Of a stretch of DNA of 64,000 nt, positions 28,267 through 37,547 are shown piece after piece. A model generated the notes under the pieces. The model saw nothing but the letters and a program-made list of their open reading frames with translations. It had not been told where the DNA came from and did not search any database. The stretch is taken from positions 5,270,001 through 5,334,000 of the forward strand of contig OZ252053.1 of the NCBI GenBank assembly GCA_965247965.1, written 5' to 3'. Position 1 is the first letter of the stretch. Every line of letters starts with the position of its first letter. The position numbers and the translations under genes were made by a program. The stretch comes from UBA7328 sp965247965. Its GTDB lineage: Bacteria; Bacteroidota; Bacteroidia; Chitinophagales; Saprospiraceae.

Positions 28267-30273
28267 TCACTTTACGATCAAGACCCCCCTCATAATAGGC
28301 GCATGCCCGGGAAAAGTACAAACGTATTGATAAGTACCACGCTTTTTCGGCGCCACAAAATAGATCACATCTTTCATATGAGGGCTTAATAATGTGCTGT
28401 GTGCCAGTACGTCATCAGATTCCGGAATATATCCGTGCTCCATGCCTTTCAGACCGAGATCAATTGCCAATAGCGCTACCTTATCTGCCGTGCCGGGATT
28501 GACGATCAAAATATTGTGCATCATATCGTCGGGATTGTCGAAAATTAATTTGACCTTGGCTCCTGCCTTTACTCTCATTTCTTTCTTGTCAAACAACATT
28601 CCCGGTATGGCTTCTATTTCCAATACCTCGTCAGGGCCATTGGTCCAGGATGGCGGCATTTCGATAATCCGTTTGGTCCATGACTTTTCGATAGCAACAG
28701 ATACAGAGCCTATGTGGTCAGCATGAACGGTAGCCGCATTTTCTGGTTTCCCGCCTTCATACGATGGAATTTCGTTAATGGTGTAGTAACCTACTTCATG
28801 CAAGAGTTTTTGATCACTATTAGAGCGTACGCCTTCGGCTTTGATTTCATTGATATATCCTAATCTGAGGCCTTCCACAAAGAGATGCACACTGCGATTG
28901 TCTTGAGCCACTTCAACTTTGTACACCGTCCGTTCCTCCTGATCGATAACAGGGCTGCCATAGAGTCGATGATATTTATACGTAAAATCGGTGATGGAAT
29001 AGGAGTCGGGATTGGCCGCACTTCGGCGATCGACTTCTTTTGTGAACGCAATTTCGAATCCGTTTTTCGTAATATTCACCCTCTTCATTTCGAAAGGTGT
29101 TTTACCCGTCCAATACAATCTTTGTAGCCCATATCTCGCCTTGCCAGTCGAAGACCAACCGCGATTCGTTTGTCCAACATACAAGACATTATCAGAGCCC
29201 CACTCCGTACGTAATACACCGGATGAAAATCCCTCTACGAATGGAAAACAAATGCCTTGGTATACGCCGTTGACCTTTCCCTGGTAAACGCGCATAATTT
29301 TACTATGACCCTGATCGCCAACTAAAAACTGCCCTTCAAACGGGCCCCAATTAGCAGGAATTACTGAAATGTCAGAGGTCGAAATACCCATCAAAGTGTG
29401 CGGAAACCAAACTGAGGGTGGTTTCAATTCTGATGTCTTCTGCGCTTGTTCGTATAATGTTGGTTCATGGCTATCTGTAATGGTCGACATCTTTAACGAA
29501 AGCGGCGAACCCTCTTCATCTGACCACTTCAGTCCTTCGGGATGGCCGGCAAAATCACCTCTTTCCATATGCGTCATACGGCCTGCACCGACCCAATCAC
29601 CCTGATTTTCAGTGTAGAAAATATCACCGGCCGCATTGAAACCCAGACTCGCTGGAGACCGCAATCCTGTTGCGAATGGAATCATCTCGCCACTAGGTGT
29701 TACTTCCAAAATCCAGCCACTCCATTTCGACAGACTTGCACCGCGTCCTACCCAACCGAGATTGAGCCAAACCAACATATTTCCATTTGGCAAGAATCTC
29801 GGGCCGTAGGCATATTCGTGGTAATTGCCTGCCAGATCCCATGTGTAAATATTTTCATATATATCAGCACGGTTATCTCCATCAGCATCGGTAAGTTTTG
29901 TCAGTTCTCCGCGCTGGGCAAGATAGAAGGAGCCATCTTTAAAAGCTAGACCGAGGGGTTCATGTAAACCGGAAGCGAATTTTTTGAAAATAGGCTGATT
30001 ACTTTCGGGATTTTCCACAAGCCACATTTCTCCCCTCCTGGTTGTAATTCCCAATCTGCCGTTGTCGTCAAACGCTAATCCGCCTACTTCAAGGTATACG
30101 TCATCAGGGATTGGAACATTGCTTATTTCGTAATAGTCTTTGCTGGAATTGTATTCGGTGTTTTGGCTTTGAGCGAGCAGTTGAAACAACGCTACAAATA
30201 AAACGACCATCACAGTGACTGTTGATTTTTTGACGTCCGTTATCCGATTTATCGACAAAAGGTTCATTACCAT
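28267..30273 (-). CDS. Sorbosone-dehydrogenase-like propeller with C-terminal cupredoxin
   Basis: A 668-residue exported protein. Residues about 60-400 form a propeller of the glucose/sorbosone dehydrogenase type (GGLAFDDNGRLGITTRRGEMW, LHEPLGLAFKDGSFYLAQ, LRSPASLGFNAAGDIFYTENQGDW). Residues about 560-668 are a cupredoxin of the azurin/auracyanin type with the type 1 copper ligands visible as MMHNILIVNPG (His) and YVCTFPGHAPIMRG (Cys, His, Met). The coupling suggests oxidation of a sugar or aldose with electrons passed to copper, but some relatives have no proven enzyme activity. Its start overlaps the stop of the DUF1080-PA14 gene by 7 bases, so the two are co-transcribed and probably work together. 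The ATG of MNLLSI is an alternative start. Confidence 0.82.
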   Translation of the reverse strand: MVMNLLSINRITDVKKSTVTVMVVLFVALFQLLAQSQNTEYNSSKDYYEISNVPIPDDVYLEVGGLAFDDNGRLGITTRRGEMWLVENPESNQPIFKKFASGLHEPLGLAFKDGSFYLAQRGELTKLTDADGDNRADIYENIYTWDLAGNYHEYAYGPRFLPNGNMLVWLNLGWVGRGASLSKWSGWILEVTPSGEMIPFATGLRSPASLGFNAAGDIFYTENQGDWVGAGRMTHMERGDFAGHPEGLKWSDEEGSPLSLKMSTITDSHEPTLYEQAQKTSELKPPSVWFPHTLMGISTSDISVIPANWGPFEGQFLVGDQGHSKIMRVYQGKVNGVYQGICFPFVEGFSSGVLRTEWGSDNVLYVGQTNRGWSSTGKARYGLQRLYWTGKTPFEMKRVNITKNGFEIAFTKEVDRRSAANPDSYSITDFTYKYHRLYGSPVIDQEERTVYKVEVAQDNRSVHLFVEGLRLGYINEIKAEGVRSNSDQKLLHEVGYYTINEIPSYEGGKPENAATVHADHIGSVSVAIEKSWTKRIIEMPPSWTNGPDEVLEIEAIPGMLFDKKEMRVKAGAKVKLIFDNPDDMMHNILIVNPGTADKVALLAIDLGLKGMEHGYIPESDDVLAHSTLLSPHMKDVIYFVAPKKRGTYQYVCTFPGHAPIMRGVLIVK

Positions 30274-32168
30274 AATATATTATAAGACAAGGTGGATTTC
30301 CCCAGAGGAATTTCATAAATCAAATCTTCAGTAATTTTCATTTTTTTGACGGTAGTCATGCTCCTCCCATTGCCAATCATTATGTAGTAATTTCCGCCAA
30401 CAGAAAGCCAGCTTCCATCAATTTCGAAAATCGATTTATCAGAAGCGAGCCTAAAAGAAACCGACTGCGAACCTGAATTTTCAAACGAAAGTGTTCTTCT
30501 CATTGTACTATTTTCACCTGGAATTATTTCTTCTTCAAGACTCACTTCACCATATTGATAAAGGAATGTCGGTCTTCCCCGTTTGTCCAAACGAAATCCC
30601 TTGGGATCGTGAAGTTCATCATTAGCCAAATAAGAAGATAGTTTTGATTTAGAAAAGGATATGGGAATACCAGAATTCAATTCAAGAATAGCATTGAGCG
30701 GTTTTAGTTTTTGCGAATGTCCCCGACCTATCCACATTTCGGTCACATCGGCATAGTCTCCTCTCCAAAGATTGAGCAACGCATTATTTCGCGTATCGTA
30801 GCTGTAGTGAACGCCTTCCGGGTCGCCTACGGATAACGTATGTGTGTACTTTTTACCCTTATGATCTACAAATCCTCTGAGCATTTTCACTTCGTCAATG
30901 GCTTGCACAGTCATCGAACTTTGTCTACTTCTGTCCTTTGTTAATTTACCTAAGTCGGCACTCAGGTAAGGTCGCTTTTCCATTTCTGGCCCTTCAATGT
31001 TAAGCACGAGCAAGGCATTCGAGATCTCCTGGTAATAAGATAATTTAAGTATATGAACTCCTTTGTTCAAATTAATTATACCCCGTTCAGTGCCCCATCC
31101 AGGTTCTGCTTCATTGTGCACGACCAGTTGTTCATCGATGAACAGATTTCCTCCATCATCAATAATCGTTTCGAACAGGTAGACGCCATCCTTAGGAAGA
31201 TTGATTTGGGCGGTGAATATTAAGCTAAAATGATCATTGTGACCAGGTATGTCCGTGAGGTTGATAAACGACCCCGCTTCTCCAGATTTGGTTGGTGTAA
31301 ATTTCTGATAATCAGGAAGATAGTCCCATTCTTCCTCGTAAAGATTGTAGGTAAGATCAGAAATTATCACCGTATCCTCACCATATAATTTGTACTTAAT
31401 ATTTCTGAACGCAACCGGCCCGTGGTCGCCCTGAATCATCAAGGGCGCCTTTGCTACTTCTTCCTTGGAAAAGGCTTCTATAGTCGGCCCGGTAACTTCA
31501 ACCTCTTCATGTATGAGATAGCCGTTGTGGTATACATGCTCAAATTTTGCATTTTGGGTTTTGTTGCCATTCGCATCAAATTTTGGGGCACGAAATAAGA
31601 CTTTGTAGTTTTGCCAAAGTCCAGGCGCTTTCATTGCCTTTACTTCTGGAGCCTTGCCGCCAATAGTCTCGTCATGCTCTTCAGCATCCTTCCATTGCGC
31701 ATATATACCTCCGCAGTCGTCTGAGGTCAGGTCGGCGTCGTCGTAGGTTTCGCGGATTTGAAGTTCATATCTACTCATGAAATAAAGGCCGGAATTAGAA
31801 CCTTTTGGAACCATAAAATCGATCTCAAATTCGATGTCACCGTGATCGAAATTGGTGAATAGGTGCTCGCCTTGACCGGCAGCGTCACGCTTGCCAATGT
31901 CCTCCACGTGGTTGATCAGGATGCCGGTGCCTTCAGTAGTTTGTAAATCCCATTCCTTGCTGAAGTCGGATTTTACACCGCCTTTTATCGACCAATTCGA
32001 GCCATTGATTTTCAGTTCCGACATGTCGTTCAAATCCAATGAGTTGAAGGGTAGGTACTGCGGGATTTCTTCCAGTTCCGACTCCGCAGCCTGTTGGCTA
32101 TCCATTTGGCACGAAAAGAAGAGAAGCAGCATTGCGAAAGCATAGAGAAAATGACAAAAACTGTGCAT
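30267..32168 (-). CDS. DUF1080 (3-keto-disaccharide hydrolase) and PA14-like lipoprotein
   Basis: A 633-residue lipoprotein (lipobox LLFFSC, Cys near residue 20). Residues about 45-265 match DUF1080, the 3-keto-glycoside hydrolase fold (FEIDFMVPKGSNSGLYFMS, YELQIRETYDD, CGGIYAQW, PLMIQGDHGPVAFRNIKYK). A PA14-like glycan-binding module follows (residues about 300-390: FETIIDDGGNLFIDEQLVV). The last 240 residues have no recognised family. DUF1080 proteins are thought to cleave oxidised (3-keto) glycosides, which fits the oxidase-like protein encoded by the overlapping downstream gene. Confidence 0.8.
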   Translation of the reverse strand: MHSFCHFLYAFAMLLLFFSCQMDSQQAAESELEEIPQYLPFNSLDLNDMSELKINGSNWSIKGGVKSDFSKEWDLQTTEGTGILINHVEDIGKRDAAGQGEHLFTNFDHGDIEFEIDFMVPKGSNSGLYFMSRYELQIRETYDDADLTSDDCGGIYAQWKDAEEHDETIGGKAPEVKAMKAPGLWQNYKVLFRAPKFDANGNKTQNAKFEHVYHNGYLIHEEVEVTGPTIEAFSKEEVAKAPLMIQGDHGPVAFRNIKYKLYGEDTVIISDLTYNLYEEEWDYLPDYQKFTPTKSGEAGSFINLTDIPGHNDHFSLIFTAQINLPKDGVYLFETIIDDGGNLFIDEQLVVHNEAEPGWGTERGIINLNKGVHILKLSYYQEISNALLVLNIEGPEMEKRPYLSADLGKLTKDRSRQSSMTVQAIDEVKMLRGFVDHKGKKYTHTLSVGDPEGVHYSYDTRNNALLNLWRGDYADVTEMWIGRGHSQKLKPLNAILELNSGIPISFSKSKLSSYLANDELHDPKGFRLDKRGRPTFLYQYGEVSLEEEIIPGENSTMRRTLSFENSGSQSVSFRLASDKSIFEIDGSWLSVGGNYYIMIGNGRSMTTVKKMKITEDLIYEIPLGKSTLSYNILW

Positions 32169-32866
32169 GTAACTCGAATAGATAATTTGCCAAATATAAT
32201 ACCTATCTTGATTTTATCCCGAAAAGTAGACAGTCACTAATGCTAAGTTTATAAATGTCCATATAAGTTAGGAAAGCGATGCTTTTCTGACCATTATTCG
32301 TTGTTCTATCTCAGGTTCGTTGCACGGAGTAAGAGTACAGGAAGAGGGACATGGATGAAAAAATCAACAACACCTACCTAGCGTGCATGCTTTCGTTGGC
32401 ACATAGGTTTTAACATTTTAAACCTGGGCATGATGCAATTCTCAACACGGCATCGATTATTCTTCTTCTGCTGGTAAGGTTCAGCGCAATGGCGAACCAA
32501 ATTTACATTGTCCAAAGAAGCTTTAGCGTAGTTGGATTTGGTTCACATCGTGGAAGTCGCAAATAAACCTGTCCACCGAAGTTTTAACGTAGGTGGATTT
32601 GCGACGCCATTGAGGGGCCCCGAATCATAGAAATAGACCAAATTGAGAATTTCAGATGATTTATGTGCTAACCAAAGGGCGTGCATGGAGCGGTCTCGCC
32701 TTCGAAACGATCTGCCTCAAACACATCGAACAAATTAAAAACGCACTCGGTATAGGCGCCGTTCTAACAGAAGAGTCCAAGTAGTGCAAAATGAGCATAG
32801 ACTGAATTTGGTTTCTAACACAGTGGAATTAGATGCTTTATTCGCCCAATCCATTAAATTTATGTA
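32169..32866. other. Intergenic region with repeats and a dead ATPase fragment
   Basis: The region lies between divergent genes. It contains near-repeated GC blocks around 32512-32605 (AGCTTTAGCGTAG and AGTTTTAACGTAG, each followed by TGGATTTG) that look like a decayed dispersed repeat. It also holds the ATPase fragment listed at 32656-32784. No other gene is seen. Confidence 0.55.
32656..32784 (+). pseudogene. C-terminal fragment of an AAA ATPase
   Basis: Forty-two codons read KGRAWSGLAFETICLKHIEQ and on to KNALGIGAVLTEES before a stop. This matches the C-terminal domain of the large prokaryotic ATPase_2/DUF234 family (pattern W-G-x-x-F-E-x-x-C-L-K-H). Everything N-terminal to it is missing, so it is a relic. 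Confidence 0.55.
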
Positions 32867-34039
32867 ATGAAAAATTCAAAACTAAAGCGGAGCCGTACCT
32901 TTTCCATCCTATTTTCTTGTTTTGCCTTCTCGTTGTTTATCTCATGTTCTAATCAGAAAGCGACCCTCCCGTATTTCGAAACCGAAGAAATCGACGGCAA
33001 CGTACAAATCGGTTACGGCCTGGCCATTGGCGACGTAGACGGAGATGGCAAAGGCGATATCCTGCTTGCAGACAAAAAACAATTCGTCTGGTATCGCAAT
33101 CCCGATTGGCAGCGATTTATTATGATCGACAGTTTGACACAAAAGGATAATGTTTGTATCGCCGCTAGAGACATTAATGGGGATGGTTTGGTGGAGGTTG
33201 CCGTCGGCGCTCAGTGGAATCCGGGCGAGACCAGTGACCCTGATAAATCGGGTTCTGTACACTATTTGGTAAGGCCTGATGACCCGACACAACTATGGGA
33301 AGCCATACCGCTCTATCACGAACCTACCATACACCGCATGCGATGGATCAAAGCTAATAATCAGTCATTTCAATTGGCAGTCTTACCTCTTCACGGCATT
33401 GATAATGAAGGCGGGGAAGGTAAGGGGGTAAATCTTTTAATTTTCTCTATAACAGATGGCACAGAATCAGATTGGTCGCATTCGCTTTTTGATTTGGGAA
33501 TGCACCTGACTCACAATATGGATGTGGTCGATGCCAGTGGGAAAGAAGAACTCTGGATCGGGGGTAAAGAAGGGACTAAAATCCTACGTAGCGCAGATGG
33601 AGATTGGGTGCTCTCTTCCACTCTAGTGGTGGATGATCACGGCTTTGGAGAGTTGAGAAAAGGAAAGAAAATGCTTGCCGGAATACAACCACTACATGGA
33701 AATGAATTGGTCATCTACAATGACCAATTGGAGCGGACTGTCCTCACCGATTCACTGAAACAAGGTCATGCTCTGGCATGTGAAGATCTGCTTGGAGTGG
33801 GACAAGAACAAATAGTTGTAGGTTGGCGGGATAAAAACGAAGGTGGAGAATTGGGCATTAAAATCTTCATTTCTGAAGATAGCCAATGGAATACCTGGAA
33901 GTCTCATTGGATTGATAAAAACGGAATGGCCTGTGAAGATCTAAAGGTAGCGGATCTCAATGGTGATGGTAAGAAAGACATCATTGCAGCTGGAAGAAGC
34001 ACCAATAATCTTAGGATTTATTGGAATCAAACGCAATAA
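32867..34039 (+). CDS. FG-GAP/VCBS-repeat lipoprotein
   Basis: A 390-residue surface or periplasmic lipoprotein (lipobox LFISC, Cys near 27). It has FG-GAP/VCBS-type calcium-binding repeats, such as IGDVDGDGKGDILLADK, ARDINGDGLVEVAVG and VADLNGDGKKDIIAAG, spaced as blades of a propeller. Such proteins accompany glycan loci, where they may bind carbohydrate or act as lyases (some rhamnogalacturonan lyases share the fold). No catalytic motif is recognised. It is the first gene of a plus-strand run leading to two aldolases and a GH32 gene. Confidence 0.75.
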   Translation: MKNSKLKRSRTFSILFSCFAFSLFISCSNQKATLPYFETEEIDGNVQIGYGLAIGDVDGDGKGDILLADKKQFVWYRNPDWQRFIMIDSLTQKDNVCIAARDINGDGLVEVAVGAQWNPGETSDPDKSGSVHYLVRPDDPTQLWEAIPLYHEPTIHRMRWIKANNQSFQLAVLPLHGIDNEGGEGKGVNLLIFSITDGTESDWSHSLFDLGMHLTHNMDVVDASGKEELWIGGKEGTKILRSADGDWVLSSTLVVDDHGFGELRKGKKMLAGIQPLHGNELVIYNDQLERTVLTDSLKQGHALACEDLLGVGQEQIVVGWRDKNEGGELGIKIFISEDSQWNTWKSHWIDKNGMACEDLKVADLNGDGKKDIIAAGRSTNNLRIYWNQTQ

Positions 34040-34144
34040 TTGGTAAGATCTGGCTGTTGGCAGAAACGCCTGAATTGAAAAAATACAGATTTTTTTGCAC
34101 CTTCGGCATGAGATCATCCGATCCGTCCCCTTTTGTATGAACTT

Positions 34145-34876
34145 ATGACCAAGAATAATATACGGCAAGCCAAAATTGATCTCTGCGCTGCTTTGCGCTG
34201 GGCTGATCGATTGGGTTTCAGCGAAGGTGTATGTAACCATTTCAGTTCCGCACTTCCTGGAACAAAAGACCACTTTCTGCTCAATCCTCAAGGGCTTCAT
34301 TGGTCTGAAATAAAGGCACAAGATATTATCACAGTCGATTTGCCAGGAAACCTGGTGGAAGGAAAATGGAGCGCAGAGCCCACTGCATTCTTCATTCATT
34401 CCAAGGTTCATGAGATGAATCCTGACGCAAAATGTGTCCTTCATACCCATATGCCTTATGCTACAGCCCTTTGCTCTCTCGAGCAAGGAAGATTGCAATG
34501 GGTCAGCCAAAATGCATTAAAATTCTTCGACAAAGTGGCTTATGATGATGACTACAATGGCATCGTATTGGACAATGAGGAAGGATTGAGAATAGCCAAA
34601 AAACTGCAAGGTAAAACTGTCCTATTTCTGGCAAATCATGGTATAATTGTCATAGGTAAAGATGTCGCATCTGCATTCGATGATTTATATTATCTTGAAA
34701 GAGCATGTATGGTTCAGGTTCTGGCACAATCTACAGGTGCTCCGTTAAAGCACATTCCCGAAGATATTTGTCAAGCTACGGCAATTCAAATGCAAGGAGA
34801 ACGCCAACAATCTTATCTTCACTTCGAAGCGATTAAGCGAATACTTACAAAGGAAGCTCCTGAATTCCAGGACTAA
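34145..34876 (+). CDS. Class II aldolase/adducin-like protein
   Basis: A cytosolic protein of 243 residues, or 247 from the ATG at 34133. It has the fold and two metal histidine motifs of class II aldolases (FucA/AraD): VLHTHMPYATALC and the third His in LANHGIIVIG. The N-terminal phosphate loop NHFSSALPG is present. The usual catalytic Glu region of FucA (Ser-Ser-Glu) is replaced by PTAFFIHSKVHEM, as in the adducin-like subgroup, so true aldolase activity is uncertain. It is 26 bases upstream of the class I aldolase gene and likely co-transcribed. A role in cleaving a sugar phosphate of the fructose pathway is inference. Confidence 0.75.
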   Translation: MTKNNIRQAKIDLCAALRWADRLGFSEGVCNHFSSALPGTKDHFLLNPQGLHWSEIKAQDIITVDLPGNLVEGKWSAEPTAFFIHSKVHEMNPDAKCVLHTHMPYATALCSLEQGRLQWVSQNALKFFDKVAYDDDYNGIVLDNEEGLRIAKKLQGKTVLFLANHGIIVIGKDVASAFDDLYYLERACMVQVLAQSTGAPLKHIPEDICQATAIQMQGERQQSYLHFEAIKRILTKEAPEFQD

Positions 34877-34902
34877 TAATTAATAATCAATAATTTCGCC
34901 GC

Positions 34903-35658
34903 ATGACAGACGTAGGAAAACAAATCCGATACAATAGAATAGTAAACCCGGATACCGGGAAAATGATCATTATTCCACTGGACCACGGAATCATTCTAGG
35001 CCCAATGAAGGGCATCGAAGATCCAGCCATTGCGGTTAAAAAAGTTGTGGCTGGAGGAGCAGATAGCGTGCTCTTCAATGCCAGTATGGCCAAATGGCTC
35101 TATCCGGAATATATGAATCGTTGTGGAGCCGTCTTCAACCTTACCAATATTATCACGATTGAAAATGACATGACTTTGATCAATAGTGTAGAATACGCTT
35201 TACGTCAGGCAGCTGATGCCATTTCTGTCCAGGTCATAGTAGGCTCTGAATATGAAAGACACATGTTAAATAATTTCAGAGTTGTCGCGGAAGAATGTGC
35301 GAGATGGAGCCTTCCCTTGTTGGCAATGATGTATCCCACCGATGAACTAGAAGCAAAAATGGGGGATGATGCCCATCTTTTAGCTGCACGAGCGGGCGCT
35401 GAAATGGGTGCAGACATAGTCAAAACATCGTATACAGGCAACGCCAAATCATTCGCGAAACTGGTGGAATGTTGTCCGGCTCCTGTAGTAGTAGCCGGAG
35501 GGCCTAAAAAAGAAACGGAAAAGGAATTGCTCGAAATGATAAAGGAGGCAATGGATTGCGGAGCGGCGGGTATTGCACTAGGGCGTAATGTATGGCAGAG
35601 TAAGGATGTTATTGCGATGACTGGTGCTTTGGTGGAAATTGTGCACGGCTCTGACTAA
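34903..35658 (+). CDS. Class I aldolase of the DhnA/FbaB type
   Basis: A 251-residue TIM-barrel aldolase of the archaeal-type fructose-bisphosphate aldolase family (COG1830). It has IPLDHGIILGPMKGIED near the start, a catalytic Tyr candidate in LLAMMYPTDEL, the Schiff-base Lys in GADIVKTSYTGNAKSF, and the phosphate-binding VVVAGGPKKETEKE and GIALGRNVWQ. It could split fructose 1-phosphate or fructose 1,6-bisphosphate. Being directly before a GH32 gene and after the class II aldolase gene fits use of released fructose. Confidence 0.85.
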   Translation: MTDVGKQIRYNRIVNPDTGKMIIIPLDHGIILGPMKGIEDPAIAVKKVVAGGADSVLFNASMAKWLYPEYMNRCGAVFNLTNIITIENDMTLINSVEYALRQAADAISVQVIVGSEYERHMLNNFRVVAEECARWSLPLLAMMYPTDELEAKMGDDAHLLAARAGAEMGADIVKTSYTGNAKSFAKLVECCPAPVVVAGGPKKETEKELLEMIKEAMDCGAAGIALGRNVWQSKDVIAMTGALVEIVHGSD

Positions 35659-35711
35659 TTTTTCACAGTGCGATTTGCAATTTTTTCTTACTTTTAGAAC
35701 AAACCAATACA

Positions 35712-37457
35712 ATGAAAAATTTAGCACTTTTTTGTCTGATCCTATCTTCCTTTCTTATCATTCAATGTCAACTCGAACAAACAAGCCCCGGTGAATACAA
35801 GATAAACCGCACCGGTTGGACCGCAGACAAACCCGTTCCAAAATCAGTTATACAGAACACTCGCGCATTCAGAGAGCGACTTTTATCCGATCCCCATCGT
35901 CCCGCGTACCACTTTGCGATACCCGAAGATCTCGGCCTGCCAGGTGATCCTAATGGTGCATTTTATGCCAATGGCCGGTATCATTTGATGTACCTGTACC
36001 TTAAGGAAGGCGGCGGATTTTCTTACGGGCATATGTCGAGCAAAGACTTGTTGCATTGGCGCCATCACCCTGATGCCATAGGAGAAGCAAAGCCTGGAGA
36101 CGGCCCGGGCAACCAGGAGGACGGCGTTTTCAGCGGAGGGGGATTTGTGGATGAAGACGGTACGGCATATATCACCTATTGGCAATATATGAAAGATTGG
36201 CGAAGTGATGATACGTTCAGCAGTGGCAAACTGGGTATTTCGATAGCGAAAAGCAGCGATGAACATTACGACAATTGGACAAAAATTAATGAAAATCCAG
36301 TAATCCCTTCTACGGCATGGGGAATAACCGTCACAAAGGACAAAGATGATAATGAACTGATCTACGGTTCTGCCGACCCCTCCCAAATCTGGAAAAAAGA
36401 TGGAAAATATTACATGTTGACCGGTAATCTGTTGGTGCTTCGCAAATATGGATCTGGTGAGCATGCTGGTGCAGATTCTCTTCAGTATCAGGGCGACCAT
36501 CTCTACCTTTTCGAATCGGACGATTTAAAAAAATGGGATTATGTGCATGAATTTTACGAACGAAATTCAGAATGGACGGACAAGACCGAGGACAATATGT
36601 GCCCAAGCTTTTTGCCATTGCCTTCCAGCCCCGATGGCGGGCCGCCGAGTAACAAACACCTCCTGCTGTTTATAAGTCACAATATCGGTTGCCAATATTA
36701 TATAGGCGATTATCGCGATCACAAGTTTTACGCCGACAATCACGGCCGCATGACATGGATCGACAACGACTATTTCGCTCCCGAAGCTTTGATGGATGCA
36801 AATGGCAGGCAGATCATGTGGGCATGGATGCACGATGCCAGACCGCCACAGCTGCAAGCAGCGTCACGTGAAAAAATCTGGGAGAAAAATTATTACGGTT
36901 GGACAGGTACTTATGGGCTGCCCCGTTCGCTTTGGCTTGGTGAGGATGGCACGTTACGGCAGCGGCCTGTAAGGGAATTAGCCAATCTTCGATATAATGA
37001 AAAAGTCATGACTGACTTAACGGTCAGCGCAGATTCGGAATTATCATTGGATGGATTTGGCCATGAATTACTGGAATTAGAAATTACAATTGCGCCCAAT
37101 AATGCTGATCAGGTTGGTGTAATGATCGGTTGCTCTGAAGATGGAAGAGAACAAACAGCACTATATTACGATGCCAATAATAATGAACTCCGTTGTGATG
37201 CCAGTAAATCAAGTATTGATTTTGGCGTGCGGAATGTGGAGAGCGGGCCCTTTGAATTAAGAAGTGGCGAGCCTCTGGTATTGAGAGTATTTGTGGATAG
37301 ATCCGTTGTAGAGGTTTATGCCAATGATCGACAAGCAATCGGTAGACGTATTTATCCGCGACTCGGTGGCACAGAGGTTAAGCTCTTTGCAAAAGGAGGA
37401 GATGTGAATGTCACATCAGTCAAAAGATGGGAGATGATGCCTTCTAATCCTTATTAA
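35712..37457 (+). CDS. GH32 lipoprotein, non-canonical acid/base motif
   Basis: A 581-residue GH32 lipoprotein (lipobox FLIIQC, Cys19). The propeller starts at about 60. The nucleophile is D79 in GDPNGA, the stabiliser Asp lies in SADPSQIW (R replaced by A), and the acid/base site reads TEDNMCPSFLPLP, with Met before the Cys instead of Glu. The sandwich carries LRVFVDRSVVEVYAND. It ends plainly at 37457 and is 53 bases after the aldolase gene, suggesting one operon. The GH32 call is firm; the exact linkage it cleaves is not. Confidence 0.9.
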   Translation: MKNLALFCLILSSFLIIQCQLEQTSPGEYKINRTGWTADKPVPKSVIQNTRAFRERLLSDPHRPAYHFAIPEDLGLPGDPNGAFYANGRYHLMYLYLKEGGGFSYGHMSSKDLLHWRHHPDAIGEAKPGDGPGNQEDGVFSGGGFVDEDGTAYITYWQYMKDWRSDDTFSSGKLGISIAKSSDEHYDNWTKINENPVIPSTAWGITVTKDKDDNELIYGSADPSQIWKKDGKYYMLTGNLLVLRKYGSGEHAGADSLQYQGDHLYLFESDDLKKWDYVHEFYERNSEWTDKTEDNMCPSFLPLPSSPDGGPPSNKHLLLFISHNIGCQYYIGDYRDHKFYADNHGRMTWIDNDYFAPEALMDANGRQIMWAWMHDARPPQLQAASREKIWEKNYYGWTGTYGLPRSLWLGEDGTLRQRPVRELANLRYNEKVMTDLTVSADSELSLDGFGHELLELEITIAPNNADQVGVMIGCSEDGREQTALYYDANNNELRCDASKSSIDFGVRNVESGPFELRSGEPLVLRVFVDRSVVEVYANDRQAIGRRIYPRLGGTEVKLFAKGGDVNVTSVKRWEMMPSNPY

Positions 37458-37547
37458 TTTTGAATGCTGGAATTATGAATTTTGAATGATGAGAACTAAG
37501 GAAGAAAAACGAGCTTTTATTGAAAAATTAAAAAGAAGGATTAAGAC

